A stretch of DNA of 64,000 nucleotides. Source: Pseudotamlana agarivorans (lineage in GTDB: Bacteria; Bacteroidota; Bacteroidia; Flavobacteriales; Flavobacteriaceae). The position numbers and the translations under genes are program-made. The notes below the pieces were generated by a model. That model searched no databases. It had not been told where the DNA came from and saw nothing but the letters and a program-made list of their open reading frames with translations. How positions within the stretch are numbered: position 1 is the first letter of the stretch; every line of letters begins with the position of its first letter. Positions 15,989 through 25,304 of this stretch are shown here, in pieces. Location: NCBI RefSeq assembly GCF_001642835.1, contig NZ_LXEI01000004.1, forward strand, positions 124,001-188,000, written 5' to 3'.

Positions 15989-18900
15989 TATTCAATTTTA
16001 ATTCTTAATCCATCACTATGACTGCTAAATTCTGGAGCATACATACTTTGTATGGTAGTGATGCCGTTGCTCATACTGCCGGCGTTATTAACACGTAAAT
16101 CATATTCAAATACATACACCCCTTTTGGCAAGTAGTCCATAAAGAAGTTGGTACTGGCATCTTGAGTACTCTCATAATAACCTAAGCCATCTTGTCTCTT
16201 GTATTTCGAAATCACATTAACAGGCTCTAGACCTGAAGCGCGCATGTCTTTCATATGAAGAAATTCTAGGTTTCGGTCGCTTTTTAACTCAATGCGTACG
16301 CGCACTAAATCACCTACATGGAGTTTGGTGTTCGTCGTGATTTCTGTGATTTCTTCTCCAAAATCGGTATTCTTTTTAAGAAATAGTTTTTTGTTTAATT
16401 GTAGCGAGGTTTCTGCTGATGTGATATGATCCAAATCTTCAAAATACTGCCAATACAAACCTGCCCATGCGATACCTTCACCCGTTTTAGTGAGCGTCAC
16501 TTGTCCCATGTCAGGTGTGATTTCTGAAGCCTGCCAAGAGGTTTTAAAATAGCCGGTTCCCGCCTCAACTTTAACACTCTCCAATTTAGTTGGATTGATG
16601 GTTTTATTGCCAATTTTTACATCAACCATTTCTGTAACCGATAGCCAATCGCTGCCTTGAAGCAGTAATGCGTAAACGGCATCGGTAGTGGCTTTTGTAG
16701 TTTTCCATTGGTTGGTTTGCTTGTTTTTAAGTAACCAGATTTTTAAATTGTCAATGGTATTGGTGTCCTTTGAAATTTCTGAAAAGGCTTCAATTAGAAG
16801 AGACTGCGTTTCTATTGGGGCCTGACTCCAATGCCAAGAGCTCTTGTTTTCTTTCCAATACATACCCATTTCCTCGGAAGTGATACTGTTTTCTTCAAGG
16901 GATGCGATAATTTTATGCGCAGTTTTTTCCTGGGTATTTCTAAAGGTTATTAAAGCCATTAAGCCTTTGGCGTATAAAGTTTGACTTAGCCAATGTTTTT
17001 CAATTTGAGATAAGTAATAAGCTTTGGTCGCTTCAACTTTATCCGATGCTTTAATTTCGGGGAAGAAGCTTCGTAAGTATAAATAATGTAGTTGAATCGG
17101 ATTTAAATGATCGTCTTCTAAATTAACTTTTGGGTTGTGTAGCTTTAGGTTTTCGTAAGTCTTTACAAACTCTGAATCTAAATATGCTAGGGCTTTTTCA
17201 AGCATTTCCGTAGGGTTTTCAAAAGTCACATTTAAATGCTTAAGATGCCCGAAACCCGAAATGATATGTTGGGTGATGAAACGGTTCTCACGGCCGCCCT
17301 CGAACCAAGCCCACGCACCAGATTCTAATTGATTTTTTGATAATTTTTGAATGGCTATTTGGCTTTCAGAAATCATTTTATTCAAATCAAATAATAGGGA
17401 AATACGTTTTTTTTGTTCAGTTTCACTCTGGGCATCGCGTAACCAAGGCGTTTCTTGAATGAGTATGGATTTTAAATCTTCATTCTTTTCTAGGTTTGAA
17501 ATTAAAACATCTTGATTTTTCCATTGTTCAAAAACTGCTTTAATTTTCGGATTAGCCTGCACCATAAAATGCCCTAATGTATTGGCGTAATATCGGCTAA
17601 ATGTTTGTTCGTTACACTGGTAAGGGTATTCCATTAAATAGGGCAGGGCTTGAACAGCATACCAGACAGGGTTTGAAGTAACTTCTAAAGTTAATTTATG
17701 ATTTTTCAAGGTGCTAGAGTTCGCCGAATGATTTTTTAGCTTGTCTAAACTGAAAGTTTTAGTATCGGCGCTTTTAATCCACATAGGCAAGGTTTCTGTA
17801 ACCAAAATGCGGTTAGAAAGGACGGGAACCGTGTTTTGTTCGCCATCGCTAAACGTTGCCGATTTAGCAATTACTTTGTAATCTATGGCTTGAATGTTTT
17901 TAGGAATATTTAAGCTCCAAGAAACTTCGGTGTTACCATGCGCTTTGGTCGTAAAAGCTTTGCTGTTTATTGCATTTCCTAGGTTTACATTAATATCTGT
18001 TCCTGTAAGCGCATCGCTAAGCATTAAAATAGCTTCACCTGTAATAGCTTTATCTGTAAGGTTTGAAATTTTAGAACTGATGGTAATTTGGTCGCCTTCG
18101 CGTAAAAAACGTGGTGCATTTGGGGTAACCATTAATTCTTTTTGTGTCACCGTAGTTAAGGTTTTTGTAGCACTCTCCATACTTGTTGTATGGGCTAGCA
18201 ATTGCAGTTTCCACTGGGTTAAAGCTTCAGGTGTAGAAAAACTAAAATTGATGTTTCCTGATTTGTCGGTTTTTAACTGCGGAAAGAAAAAAGCGGTTTC
18301 TTTCAAGTTTTTCCTAATATCCACTTTCTGAATGTTTTTCAAACCTTGCTTGGTTTTAACTACCACAACTCCATTTGAAGCCTGACTACCGTAAATGGCG
18401 GTAGCTTCATTAGCTTTTATAACATTTACGGATATAATGTCTTCCGGTGCAAGGTTGCTAATATCTTTTACAATTTTACCATCTACAACATAAAGTGGTT
18501 TATTGCTATTAGAAAAACTGCTATTGCCTCGAATAGATACAACAGCGCCTGTGACATTTGAAACATCGGCTTCGTCATCTAAACTGGTTATTTTACTAGC
18601 TGAATTTATCTCGGTGACTGCTGGTGGTGCCGCAGCATATCCTAGAACAACCACTTCATCTAAATGAGCATTATTTGAAGTTAAGTAGGTATGAAAAAAG
18701 TTTTTGTCTTTTATTTGAATGTCTTGAGTGTCAAAACCTATATAGCTAATTTCTAAAATATCTCCTTTTTTGGCTTCTAATGAGTAATTACCATCAAAAT
18801 TGGTCATTGTCCCTCGAGTCGTTCCTTTAATAATAACGTTTACTGCAGGAATAGGTGCTCCAGTTTCGTCGTAAACAGTACCGGCAACGTGACCTTTTTT

Positions 18901-21900
18901 TACTGAGCTACTGTGTTTAGACTCATGTTTAGAGCGTATTTGGTTTAGGTAACGCTTGTGAGCTTTATCGTCATTCATATTAAAGCCATACCAATTGAAT
19001 TCATCATATTCCTGTACGGGATATTTTGTAAGGTGCTCGGGGTTGTAGACTTTAAAGTTTTGTGTTCCGAAACTGTTGTAGGCTCGAGTGAAATTTCGGG
19101 AGTAATATATAGGTTCCGAAATGGGTTTGAAATTCCATGTATGTGGTTTGAAAACATCCAATGAGGCATCGTACATGCTTACTAATAATTCTGTACTTAC
19201 TTTTTCACCTTGAGGCCCTTTAATTTTAAACTGCCAAGTTTCATCAGTTCCTGGTTGGGTTTTGTCTCTAAATGTTATGGTTTGAATGTCCAATGAGGTA
19301 CTTGGGTACGGTACTGAAATTGCAGTAATGCCTGAAACGAAACTATTAAAAACAGCAAAGCTATAGTGCACAGCAAAACCGCCAACATCTTCTTTTGTAA
19401 CAGGAATACTAATAGTTTTCTTGTTGTTATTCGGTTTTATAATTTCTGTTTTAACAATCTTTTTGTCTTTCTCGATACTTATTTTCACTGAAACATTATG
19501 AGCAGATGAACCAATAGTAATAAGAGCCGTATCATTAACGTTGTAAGTGCTTTTATTGGTTGTTATGCTAAATAATTGGTTATCGGCTAAAGTTTTGTCA
19601 TTATCACTATAAAGTGTTGTTTTTACTTCATCGGTTACCACTTGCCCGAATTTATCCTTGGTTTCTAGTGCAACCAAATATTGTCCAGACTCCCAGTCGT
19701 TTATTTGGCCTAACTCTATACTAGTTGCATCTTTTGTATTGAATTGTTTTTCTAAAACCAATGCTCCTTTTTTCCATTGGTTGGAGTCGTTTTCATTGTT
19801 ATAGGATTCAAATGGGAATAGGTCTCTAAAAGTATTTTCAGGGATGTCTTGGTAGTCTGGCGCAGGCCATGGACGTTCTCTTAATACGTAATTAGGCGCT
19901 TGTAGTTTGTAAATTTTTATGCGGCCGGATGTTGGTACAAAACTACCGTTTAGGTTTTCGGTTACCAGATCGATATGGTGGTTTACTTTAGTTTTATCTA
20001 ATTCAGTGGCTAGCTGCATGGTCGCTGTTAAGGCATGATATCCAACTTTTATAGTGGTGGTTTGGCTATGGGTTTCACCATTAATGTCGGTAACATCGGC
20101 AGTGACTTCATAATTAAAAATTGGTAAGCTTTTAGGGTTCGTACTTTGGTCTGGAATGGCTTTAAATATAATGTTGAAATGTCCTAAAGCGTCTGTTGTG
20201 GTCTCACCATGTGTTATCTCCTGACTCGAATAGGAGTTTTGGATAGGTTGGTAAAAATAGAATCTCGGATATTCCACTTTACGTTGTACGCGGTACACCA
20301 CTTTAGCATCGGAAACCTGACTTCCAGAAAAAGCCAAAGCTTGACCCTTCACCGTTATAGAATCGTTTACCTTAAAAGTTTCTGTAATCGGTTCAAAAGT
20401 CGTTTCAAACTTAGGACGCTTGTAAGCTTCAACAGAAAAAAATGTGGTAGAAGTGAGAGGCAGCTTACCATCTTTCTCATCAATTCTAATAGAATAGCTT
20501 CCCGTTAGTCCGTTGTTTGGTAGGATAAACTCGCCCGAAACCGAACCAAAATCATTGGTCGTTAGTGCCAATTTTCCTACTTCTTCTCTATTAACATTGT
20601 AAAGTGTCGCTCGAATTGGGGTGCTTTCTAAAACTTGCGATTTTCCTCGATTCACTTGCATGGCAATCGCCTTAAAATAAACGGTTTGTCCGGGACGGTA
20701 AATACTGCGATCGGTAAAAATAAAGGACCTATAAGTGGTATTTGATTGGTCTTGTTGCGTGTATAACTTGTTAAGATAGTAGTCACCAAAATAAGCCGTG
20801 TCTTGGTCTTTGGTAACTTTTAGTTTGATGTTTCTTTGCCAGTTTTCGCCTTTTTTAATTTGAAATTCTCCTAAGTGATCCGTTTTATACGATTTAGTTT
20901 CTAGTGTTTTTGAATTGTTTGGGTAATACGATGCTTCAACCTGTGCATTTACAATAGGCGCCCCATGATTTCGATTTATAATTTGGATGGTTTTATACTC
21001 CTGACTTTCAGTTTCTAGAACTGCCAAATCCGTTACTTGAATATGTTCAAAAGCAAAGGTGTCTTCGTCTTTTTTTACTGTAGCAACTACTAAATAATTG
21101 CCGCTGTTTAGCTTAGGTATAATGATTTCGGTAGTGTGACTTTGGAAATCCTGTTCGTTTCTTAGCTTGCTAATCCAAGTTTCAGTAGGTTTGAAATCTT
21201 TTAAAAAGGTGACTTTCTGATCTTTTCGGTATAAGTCATTAAATGTTTTGCTTTGTTCTTTAGTGAATTTATAAACTTTAAACTCTAAACTATCTAGATT
21301 TTTATAAGTAACAAGTAATCGTGATGGTTTTTGGATAGGAATTATTTTTTCAGAAAGAACCTCAAGTTGCAAGTTTTCAATTTGCGATTTTAAAACCACA
21401 CATTTTTGTGCAGCTCTACTTTTTGGAAACGCCGAAATAATAGAGTTGCAAATATCTAAAGCTTCTTTGGCTTTCCAGCGATTGTTTTCACCAATTTGGG
21501 GTTCGTATAACTTGCTTTGTTCAAAGTAAATGGATGCGATTTCAAAACGATAAAGACCTGTGCTTTCTTGGTCTGTAATAGCGTTGCTTGCATTCTTAAG
21601 GGCTTTCAGTTCTAATGCTTCCTTGTTTTTAAAAGTGGCATATTCCGATACAAAATTAATGCGTTCAATGTCTACATCACTAAGGGCTTGAAAATTGTTT
21701 TGTTTAAGATGAAATTTAATAAGTGATTGATAAATTTTTAAGGCATTATATTGAAGCGAAGTAGAATCTTTAGAAGTGATTTTTATTTCAGAAAACGTTT
21801 TGGCATCTGCTAAATATGCCTGATCGTTTAGTTCAAATTTATAAGATGGCTTGGTGATTTGGGTTTCATCTGTTTTATAAAATTCTAAGGCATTATGACT

Positions 21901-22476
21901 TAAAAAGTCAAATAAAGTAGGTCTGTAGGTACTAGAATTGTTCTTTTTTACAATGAGCGCATGATAATCATTTAAAGACTCCTGCTTTAAAACGTCTTCA
22001 TTACGTAAGGCATTTTGATAATGTATATGAATTTCATTAAAAAGGGTTTGTAAATCCCAAGTTCTAAAATCTTCGTGGTTTGCTTTTTCAGACGTTTTAC
22101 TGCGTTTATATATTTGATGTTTATGCTGTGTGTAGTATTGCCAGTATAAATGTGCTAGAATATTTTCGAGAATGTTTTTGGTAGGACTCTCATTCTTAGT
22201 GATTTCAGATTTAAACTCTTCAATAATTTTAACCTGAGCATCTTCCTCTAAAATCAGGTTGAATTTGCTCTTGTAGAGCAAAACTTTTACAATTTGTTCG
22301 TGATTTTCAGATTTTTTGGCCTTTTTTTCAATGCTTCGTAACGTTTTTAAAGCCGATTGCGGTAAGCCTTGTACTTCAAAAGCTTCAACTTTTGCCCATA
22401 AATCGGTATAAGGGTTTTGCGCGTTAGAGAGGGTAGAAAAGAGAAGAGTTATAATTAATAATAGCGTATGCCTCAT
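15988..22476 (-). CDS. Alpha-2-macroglobulin family protein with inserted SusC-like plug
   Basis: A very large exported protein of 2162 residues, signal peptide MRHTLLLIITLLFSTLSNAQ. MG-type beta domains occupy much of the first 1150 residues, including FIFTDRSIYRPGQTVYFKAI near 590. From about 1195 to 1375 a carboxypeptidase-regulatory-like domain (GTVYDETGAPIPAVNVIIKG) is followed by a TonB plug-like stretch (VSIRGNSSFSNSNKPLYVVD). The macroglobulin then resumes with the thioester motif QCNEQ, Cys near residue 1621, which keeps CxEQ. Macroglobulins trap proteases through the thioester. It heads an operon with a lipoprotein, an M64 peptidase and a TlpA-like thioredoxin. The frame is intact and the fold call firm; the plug insertion is unusual. 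Confidence 0.9.
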   Translation of the reverse strand: MRHTLLLIITLLFSTLSNAQNPYTDLWAKVEAFEVQGLPQSALKTLRSIEKKAKKSENHEQIVKVLLYKSKFNLILEEDAQVKIIEEFKSEITKNESPTKNILENILAHLYWQYYTQHKHQIYKRSKTSEKANHEDFRTWDLQTLFNEIHIHYQNALRNEDVLKQESLNDYHALIVKKNNSSTYRPTLFDFLSHNALEFYKTDETQITKPSYKFELNDQAYLADAKTFSEIKITSKDSTSLQYNALKIYQSLIKFHLKQNNFQALSDVDIERINFVSEYATFKNKEALELKALKNASNAITDQESTGLYRFEIASIYFEQSKLYEPQIGENNRWKAKEALDICNSIISAFPKSRAAQKCVVLKSQIENLQLEVLSEKIIPIQKPSRLLVTYKNLDSLEFKVYKFTKEQSKTFNDLYRKDQKVTFLKDFKPTETWISKLRNEQDFQSHTTEIIIPKLNSGNYLVVATVKKDEDTFAFEHIQVTDLAVLETESQEYKTIQIINRNHGAPIVNAQVEASYYPNNSKTLETKSYKTDHLGEFQIKKGENWQRNIKLKVTKDQDTAYFGDYYLNKLYTQQDQSNTTYRSFIFTDRSIYRPGQTVYFKAIAMQVNRGKSQVLESTPIRATLYNVNREEVGKLALTTNDFGSVSGEFILPNNGLTGSYSIRIDEKDGKLPLTSTTFFSVEAYKRPKFETTFEPITETFKVNDSITVKGQALAFSGSQVSDAKVVYRVQRKVEYPRFYFYQPIQNSYSSQEITHGETTTDALGHFNIIFKAIPDQSTNPKSLPIFNYEVTADVTDINGETHSQTTTIKVGYHALTATMQLATELDKTKVNHHIDLVTENLNGSFVPTSGRIKIYKLQAPNYVLRERPWPAPDYQDIPENTFRDLFPFESYNNENDSNQWKKGALVLEKQFNTKDATSIELGQINDWESGQYLVALETKDKFGQVVTDEVKTTLYSDNDKTLADNQLFSITTNKSTYNVNDTALITIGSSAHNVSVKISIEKDKKIVKTEIIKPNNNKKTISIPVTKEDVGGFAVHYSFAVFNSFVSGITAISVPYPSTSLDIQTITFRDKTQPGTDETWQFKIKGPQGEKVSTELLVSMYDASLDVFKPHTWNFKPISEPIYYSRNFTRAYNSFGTQNFKVYNPEHLTKYPVQEYDEFNWYGFNMNDDKAHKRYLNQIRSKHESKHSSSVKKGHVAGTVYDETGAPIPAVNVIIKGTTRGTMTNFDGNYSLEAKKGDILEISYIGFDTQDIQIKDKNFFHTYLTSNNAHLDEVVVLGYAAAPPAVTEINSASKITSLDDEADVSNVTGAVVSIRGNSSFSNSNKPLYVVDGKIVKDISNLAPEDIISVNVIKANEATAIYGSQASNGVVVVKTKQGLKNIQKVDIRKNLKETAFFFPQLKTDKSGNINFSFSTPEALTQWKLQLLAHTTSMESATKTLTTVTQKELMVTPNAPRFLREGDQITISSKISNLTDKAITGEAILMLSDALTGTDINVNLGNAINSKAFTTKAHGNTEVSWSLNIPKNIQAIDYKVIAKSATFSDGEQNTVPVLSNRILVTETLPMWIKSADTKTFSLDKLKNHSANSSTLKNHKLTLEVTSNPVWYAVQALPYLMEYPYQCNEQTFSRYYANTLGHFMVQANPKIKAVFEQWKNQDVLISNLEKNEDLKSILIQETPWLRDAQSETEQKKRISLLFDLNKMISESQIAIQKLSKNQLESGAWAWFEGGRENRFITQHIISGFGHLKHLNVTFENPTEMLEKALAYLDSEFVKTYENLKLHNPKVNLEDDHLNPIQLHYLYLRSFFPEIKASDKVEATKAYYLSQIEKHWLSQTLYAKGLMALITFRNTQEKTAHKIIASLEENSITSEEMGMYWKENKSSWHWSQAPIETQSLLIEAFSEISKDTNTIDNLKIWLLKNKQTNQWKTTKATTDAVYALLLQGSDWLSVTEMVDVKIGNKTINPTKLESVKVEAGTGYFKTSWQASEITPDMGQVTLTKTGEGIAWAGLYWQYFEDLDHITSAETSLQLNKKLFLKKNTDFGEEITEITTNTKLHVGDLVRVRIELKSDRNLEFLHMKDMRASGLEPVNVISKYKRQDGLGYYESTQDASTNFFMDYLPKGVYVFEYDLRVNNAGSMSNGITTIQSMYAPEFSSHSDGLRIKIE

Positions 22477-22692
22477 ATATGCTGAATTTGTTTTCAGAAT
22501 GTATTTATTTTGTAGTTTAGTGGGGTCTCAAAAGCCGTTCCAAAAGATAGTTTTTGAAAAAGCATTTGTTTAATCGCGTAAGTTAATGATTTTACCTAGA
22601 AATAAAGGGGCTAATTTACCATATTTATTTCATTGAATTCAATAGATTCTAGAACGAAAATAGCGATTACATCAGATTTAATGTACACAGTT

Positions 22693-23643
22693 ATGTCTAA
22701 AATTTGGATTTTCATTTTGTTGCCTATCATCAGTTTTTCTCAAGTAAATAAAGCTGAGGTCGATGCGTTATTTCAAAAAAAGCAGTATCAAAAGGCTGAA
22801 ATATTTTTGCTGAATTACTTAAAAAAAGATCCAAATAATATTCAAGCACAGGCGCTTTTAGGCGATGCTTATGGTTATCAAAAACAATGGGATGAAGCTA
22901 TTGATAGTTATGAAAATGTGCTTGAAAAAGAAACCAAAAATGCGCAGTATTTTTACAATTACGGGATGGTTTTAGGCATGATGGCTATAGAGAATAAACT
23001 CAAAGCCATGATGTATGTAAGTGATATAAAAATGGCTTTTATAAGAGCATCCGAATTGGATAAAACACACATCGATGCACGTTGGGCGCTAGTTCATTTG
23101 TATATGAAAATGCCAGGCATTGTTGGTGGTAGTATGACTAAAGCACTTCAATATGCAGCGGAACTAAAAGCGCTTTCAAAGGTAGATGGTTATCTCGCTA
23201 AGGGTTTTATTTATGAGTATGACGATGACTTTGCACAAGCTGAAACCAATTACAAAAAAGCGGTTCAAGTAGGTGGCTCTCTAACCTGTTATTTTTCATT
23301 ATTTAATCTTTATGAGGCCCATAATAAACCAAATAAAGCGATTGAAATTTTAGAACAGGCACAGGAAAAACTCAATCAAAATATTCTTAAATATCAGATA
23401 GGAAAAGTGGCTGCTAAATTTCAAATTCAACTAGAAAAAGGGAAACAGAATTTAACTTCCTATCTTGAAAATTTTAAAACTGGCGATGAAGCGCCAGAGT
23501 CATGGGCGCATTACCGAATGGCACAAATTTATCGCTATCAAAACAAAAAAAATGTGGCTTTAAAACATATAAACCTCTCACTTAAAGCTTTACCTAATCA
23601 GTCAGAATTTAAAGATGAAAAAATAGAGATTCTAGGCATGTAA
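22693..23643 (+). CDS. Exported tetratricopeptide repeat protein
   Basis: A TPR protein of about 316 residues. I chose the ATG at 22693 because it gives the signal peptide MSKIWIFILLPIISFSQ. The frame stays open upstream to a TTG at 22633 and has an ATG at 22681, but both would bury the signal peptide behind polar residues. TPR units are visible as ALFQKKQYQKAEIFLLNYLK, LGDAYGYQKQWDEAIDSYEN and, near the C-terminus, RMAQIYRYQNKKNVALKHIN. A periplasmic scaffold role is plausible. It is transcribed away from the macroglobulin operon and has no specific functional clue. Confidence 0.75.
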   Translation: MSKIWIFILLPIISFSQVNKAEVDALFQKKQYQKAEIFLLNYLKKDPNNIQAQALLGDAYGYQKQWDEAIDSYENVLEKETKNAQYFYNYGMVLGMMAIENKLKAMMYVSDIKMAFIRASELDKTHIDARWALVHLYMKMPGIVGGSMTKALQYAAELKALSKVDGYLAKGFIYEYDDDFAQAETNYKKAVQVGGSLTCYFSLFNLYEAHNKPNKAIEILEQAQEKLNQNILKYQIGKVAAKFQIQLEKGKQNLTSYLENFKTGDEAPESWAHYRMAQIYRYQNKKNVALKHINLSLKALPNQSEFKDEKIEILGM

Positions 23644-23650
23644 TTTTTTG

Positions 23651-23760
23651 GCGCTACCACAAGGGTCGTGCTTTTCGTTACTAGTTTTGGCTCGATGCAG
23701 CCGCTCGCCAAAAGCTATCCTCTGCAATCACTAGCGCAGACTCTTTACTAAAGGCGTTAC
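23651..23760. repeat. Folded intergenic element after TPR gene
   Basis: A GC-richer stretch than its surroundings. Outer arms GCGCTA (23651-23656) and TAGCGC (23732-23737) are complementary, and inner arms TTTTGGC (23685-23691) and GCCAAAA (23707-23713) form a second stem. It includes ACAAGGGTCGTGCTTT, a phrase I associate with dispersed intergenic elements of flavobacteria. No coding capacity is seen. Only one copy is present here. Confidence 0.5.
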
Positions 23761-23823
23761 AAGATTTAAAGTATAATTCTATATTTTCAAAGGCTTTCAT
23801 TCGCGATTTCAGCCCGAAAAAAC

Positions 23824-23831
23824 TATATTTG
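23824..23831 (+). promoter_or_regulatory. Candidate -7 box of mpl promoter
   Basis: TATATTTG fits TAnnTTTG. Its end lies 19 nt before the ATG at 23851, giving a predicted leader of about a dozen bases. Confidence 0.5.
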
Positions 23832-23850
23832 GTACATTCAAAAATACAGC

Positions 23851-25206
23851 ATGAACGTACACTTTATAGCTATTGGCGGTGCAGCTATGCACAATCTTGC
23901 CATCGCACTACATAACAAAGGATATCAGGTCACTGGGAGTGACGACACCATTTTCGAACCGTCAAAATCACGCTTAGAAGCGAAGGGCTTATTGCCAGAA
24001 GCTTTTGGATGGTATCCAGAAAAAATAAACAATGGTTTAGATGCTGTGGTTTTAGGAATGCATGCTCAAGCCGATAATCCAGAACTGCTTAAAGCTCAGG
24101 AACTCGGACTAAAAATATACAGTTATCCAGAATTTTTATACGAGCAGTCCAAAAATAAAACACGGGTTGTTATTGGAGGAAGCCATGGTAAAACCACCAT
24201 AACTTCTATGATTTTGCACGTTATGCATTATCACGATCGCGATGTCGATTATATGGTTGGTGCCCAGTTGGAAGGTTTTGATGTGATGGTAAAACTCACC
24301 GAAGAAAATGATTTCATCGTTTTAGAAGGCGATGAGTATTTAAGCTCACCAATTGACAGACGTCCTAAATTTCATTTATACAAGCCGAACATCGCCTTAT
24401 TAAGCGGTATTGCTTGGGATCATATTAATGTGTTTCCAACTTACGAGAATTACGTAGAACAGTTTAGTATTTTTGTGGATTCTATTGTAAATGGAGGTAA
24501 TATTAATTATAACGAAGAGGATCCCGAAGTAAAGCGTGTTGTAGAAGCCAGCCCAAATCCAATTCGTAAAATACCATATCATACACCAGATTATACGGTT
24601 CAAAATGGCGAAACCATTTTAGAAACTTCCGAAGGCGATTTACCTATTGAAGTTTTTGGTAAGCACAACTTAAATAATCTTGCTGGCGCCAAATGGATTT
24701 GTCAGCATATGGGTATTGATGAAGATGATTTTTACGAGGCCATTGCAACCTTTAAGGGGGCTAGTAAACGCTTAGAAAAAATTGCCCAAGGTAAAACTAG
24801 TGTTGCCTATAAGGATTTTGCACATTCACCTAGTAAAGTGGCAGCCACAACCCAAGCGGTAAAAGAGCAATATCAAGATAAAACTTTAATTGCTTGTTTA
24901 GAGCTTCACACCTATAGCAGCTTAAATGCTGAGTTTTTAAAAGAATATAAAGGCGCTTTAGATGCTGCCGATGTTCCTGTAGTATTTTATTCTCCAGATG
25001 CCGTAGAAATAAAGAAATTGCAAAAGGTGACTCACGAACAAATTGCGCAAGCTTTTAAGCGCGACGACTTAATTATTTATACAAACCCTGAAGATTTTAA
25101 AAACTTCCTGTTTACTCAAAATTTAGAAAATAAAGCATTGCTTTTAATGAGTTCAGGGAATTACGGTGGTTTGAATTTTGAAGAAGTCAAGACTTTGGTT
25201 GTGTAA
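23851..25206 (+). CDS. mpl: UDP-N-acetylmuramate:peptide ligase (Mpl-type Mur ligase)
   Basis: A 451-residue Mur ligase. The N-terminal Rossmann domain starts MNVHFIAIGGAAMHNLA, the ATP loop is GGSHGKTTITSM around Lys114, the central domain has EGDEYLSSPID, and a C-terminal ligase domain follows LNNLAGAKWIC. The IGGAAMHNLA start and the DEYLSS segment point to Mpl, which rejoins the recycled tripeptide to UDP-MurNAc, rather than to MurC; MurC-like naming is the alternative. It is monocistronic with its own promoter and converges on the mechanosensitive channel gene. Confidence 0.85.
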   Translation: MNVHFIAIGGAAMHNLAIALHNKGYQVTGSDDTIFEPSKSRLEAKGLLPEAFGWYPEKINNGLDAVVLGMHAQADNPELLKAQELGLKIYSYPEFLYEQSKNKTRVVIGGSHGKTTITSMILHVMHYHDRDVDYMVGAQLEGFDVMVKLTEENDFIVLEGDEYLSSPIDRRPKFHLYKPNIALLSGIAWDHINVFPTYENYVEQFSIFVDSIVNGGNINYNEEDPEVKRVVEASPNPIRKIPYHTPDYTVQNGETILETSEGDLPIEVFGKHNLNNLAGAKWICQHMGIDEDDFYEAIATFKGASKRLEKIAQGKTSVAYKDFAHSPSKVAATTQAVKEQYQDKTLIACLELHTYSSLNAEFLKEYKGALDAADVPVVFYSPDAVEIKKLQKVTHEQIAQAFKRDDLIIYTNPEDFKNFLFTQNLENKALLLMSSGNYGGLNFEEVKTLVV

Positions 25207-25282
25207 AGTGCTGGTTTTTGTTGTTTAACTGTTGATATGTTTAATCGTGTAATCGCGAGGTTAAAGCGTCAATTTGTAGCTT

Positions 25283-25303
25283 CCATTAACCATTAACCAT
25301 TAA
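25283..25303. repeat. Three CCATTAA heptamers
   Basis: Three exact tandem copies of CCATTAA, ending 1 nt before the stop codon of the minus-strand mscS-like gene. It belongs to the 7-bp-period repeats of this window. Confidence 0.8.
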
Positions 25304-25304
25304 C

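Noticed and set aside
17894-18331. 145-codon plus-strand frame inside the macroglobulin gene
   Set aside because: It is antisense to an intact, conserved reading frame and has no promoter or domain.
22633-22692. Upstream TTG (22633) or ATG (22681) as the start of the TPR gene
   Set aside because: Both place extra polar residues before a clean signal peptide that begins at 22693; 22681 remains possible.
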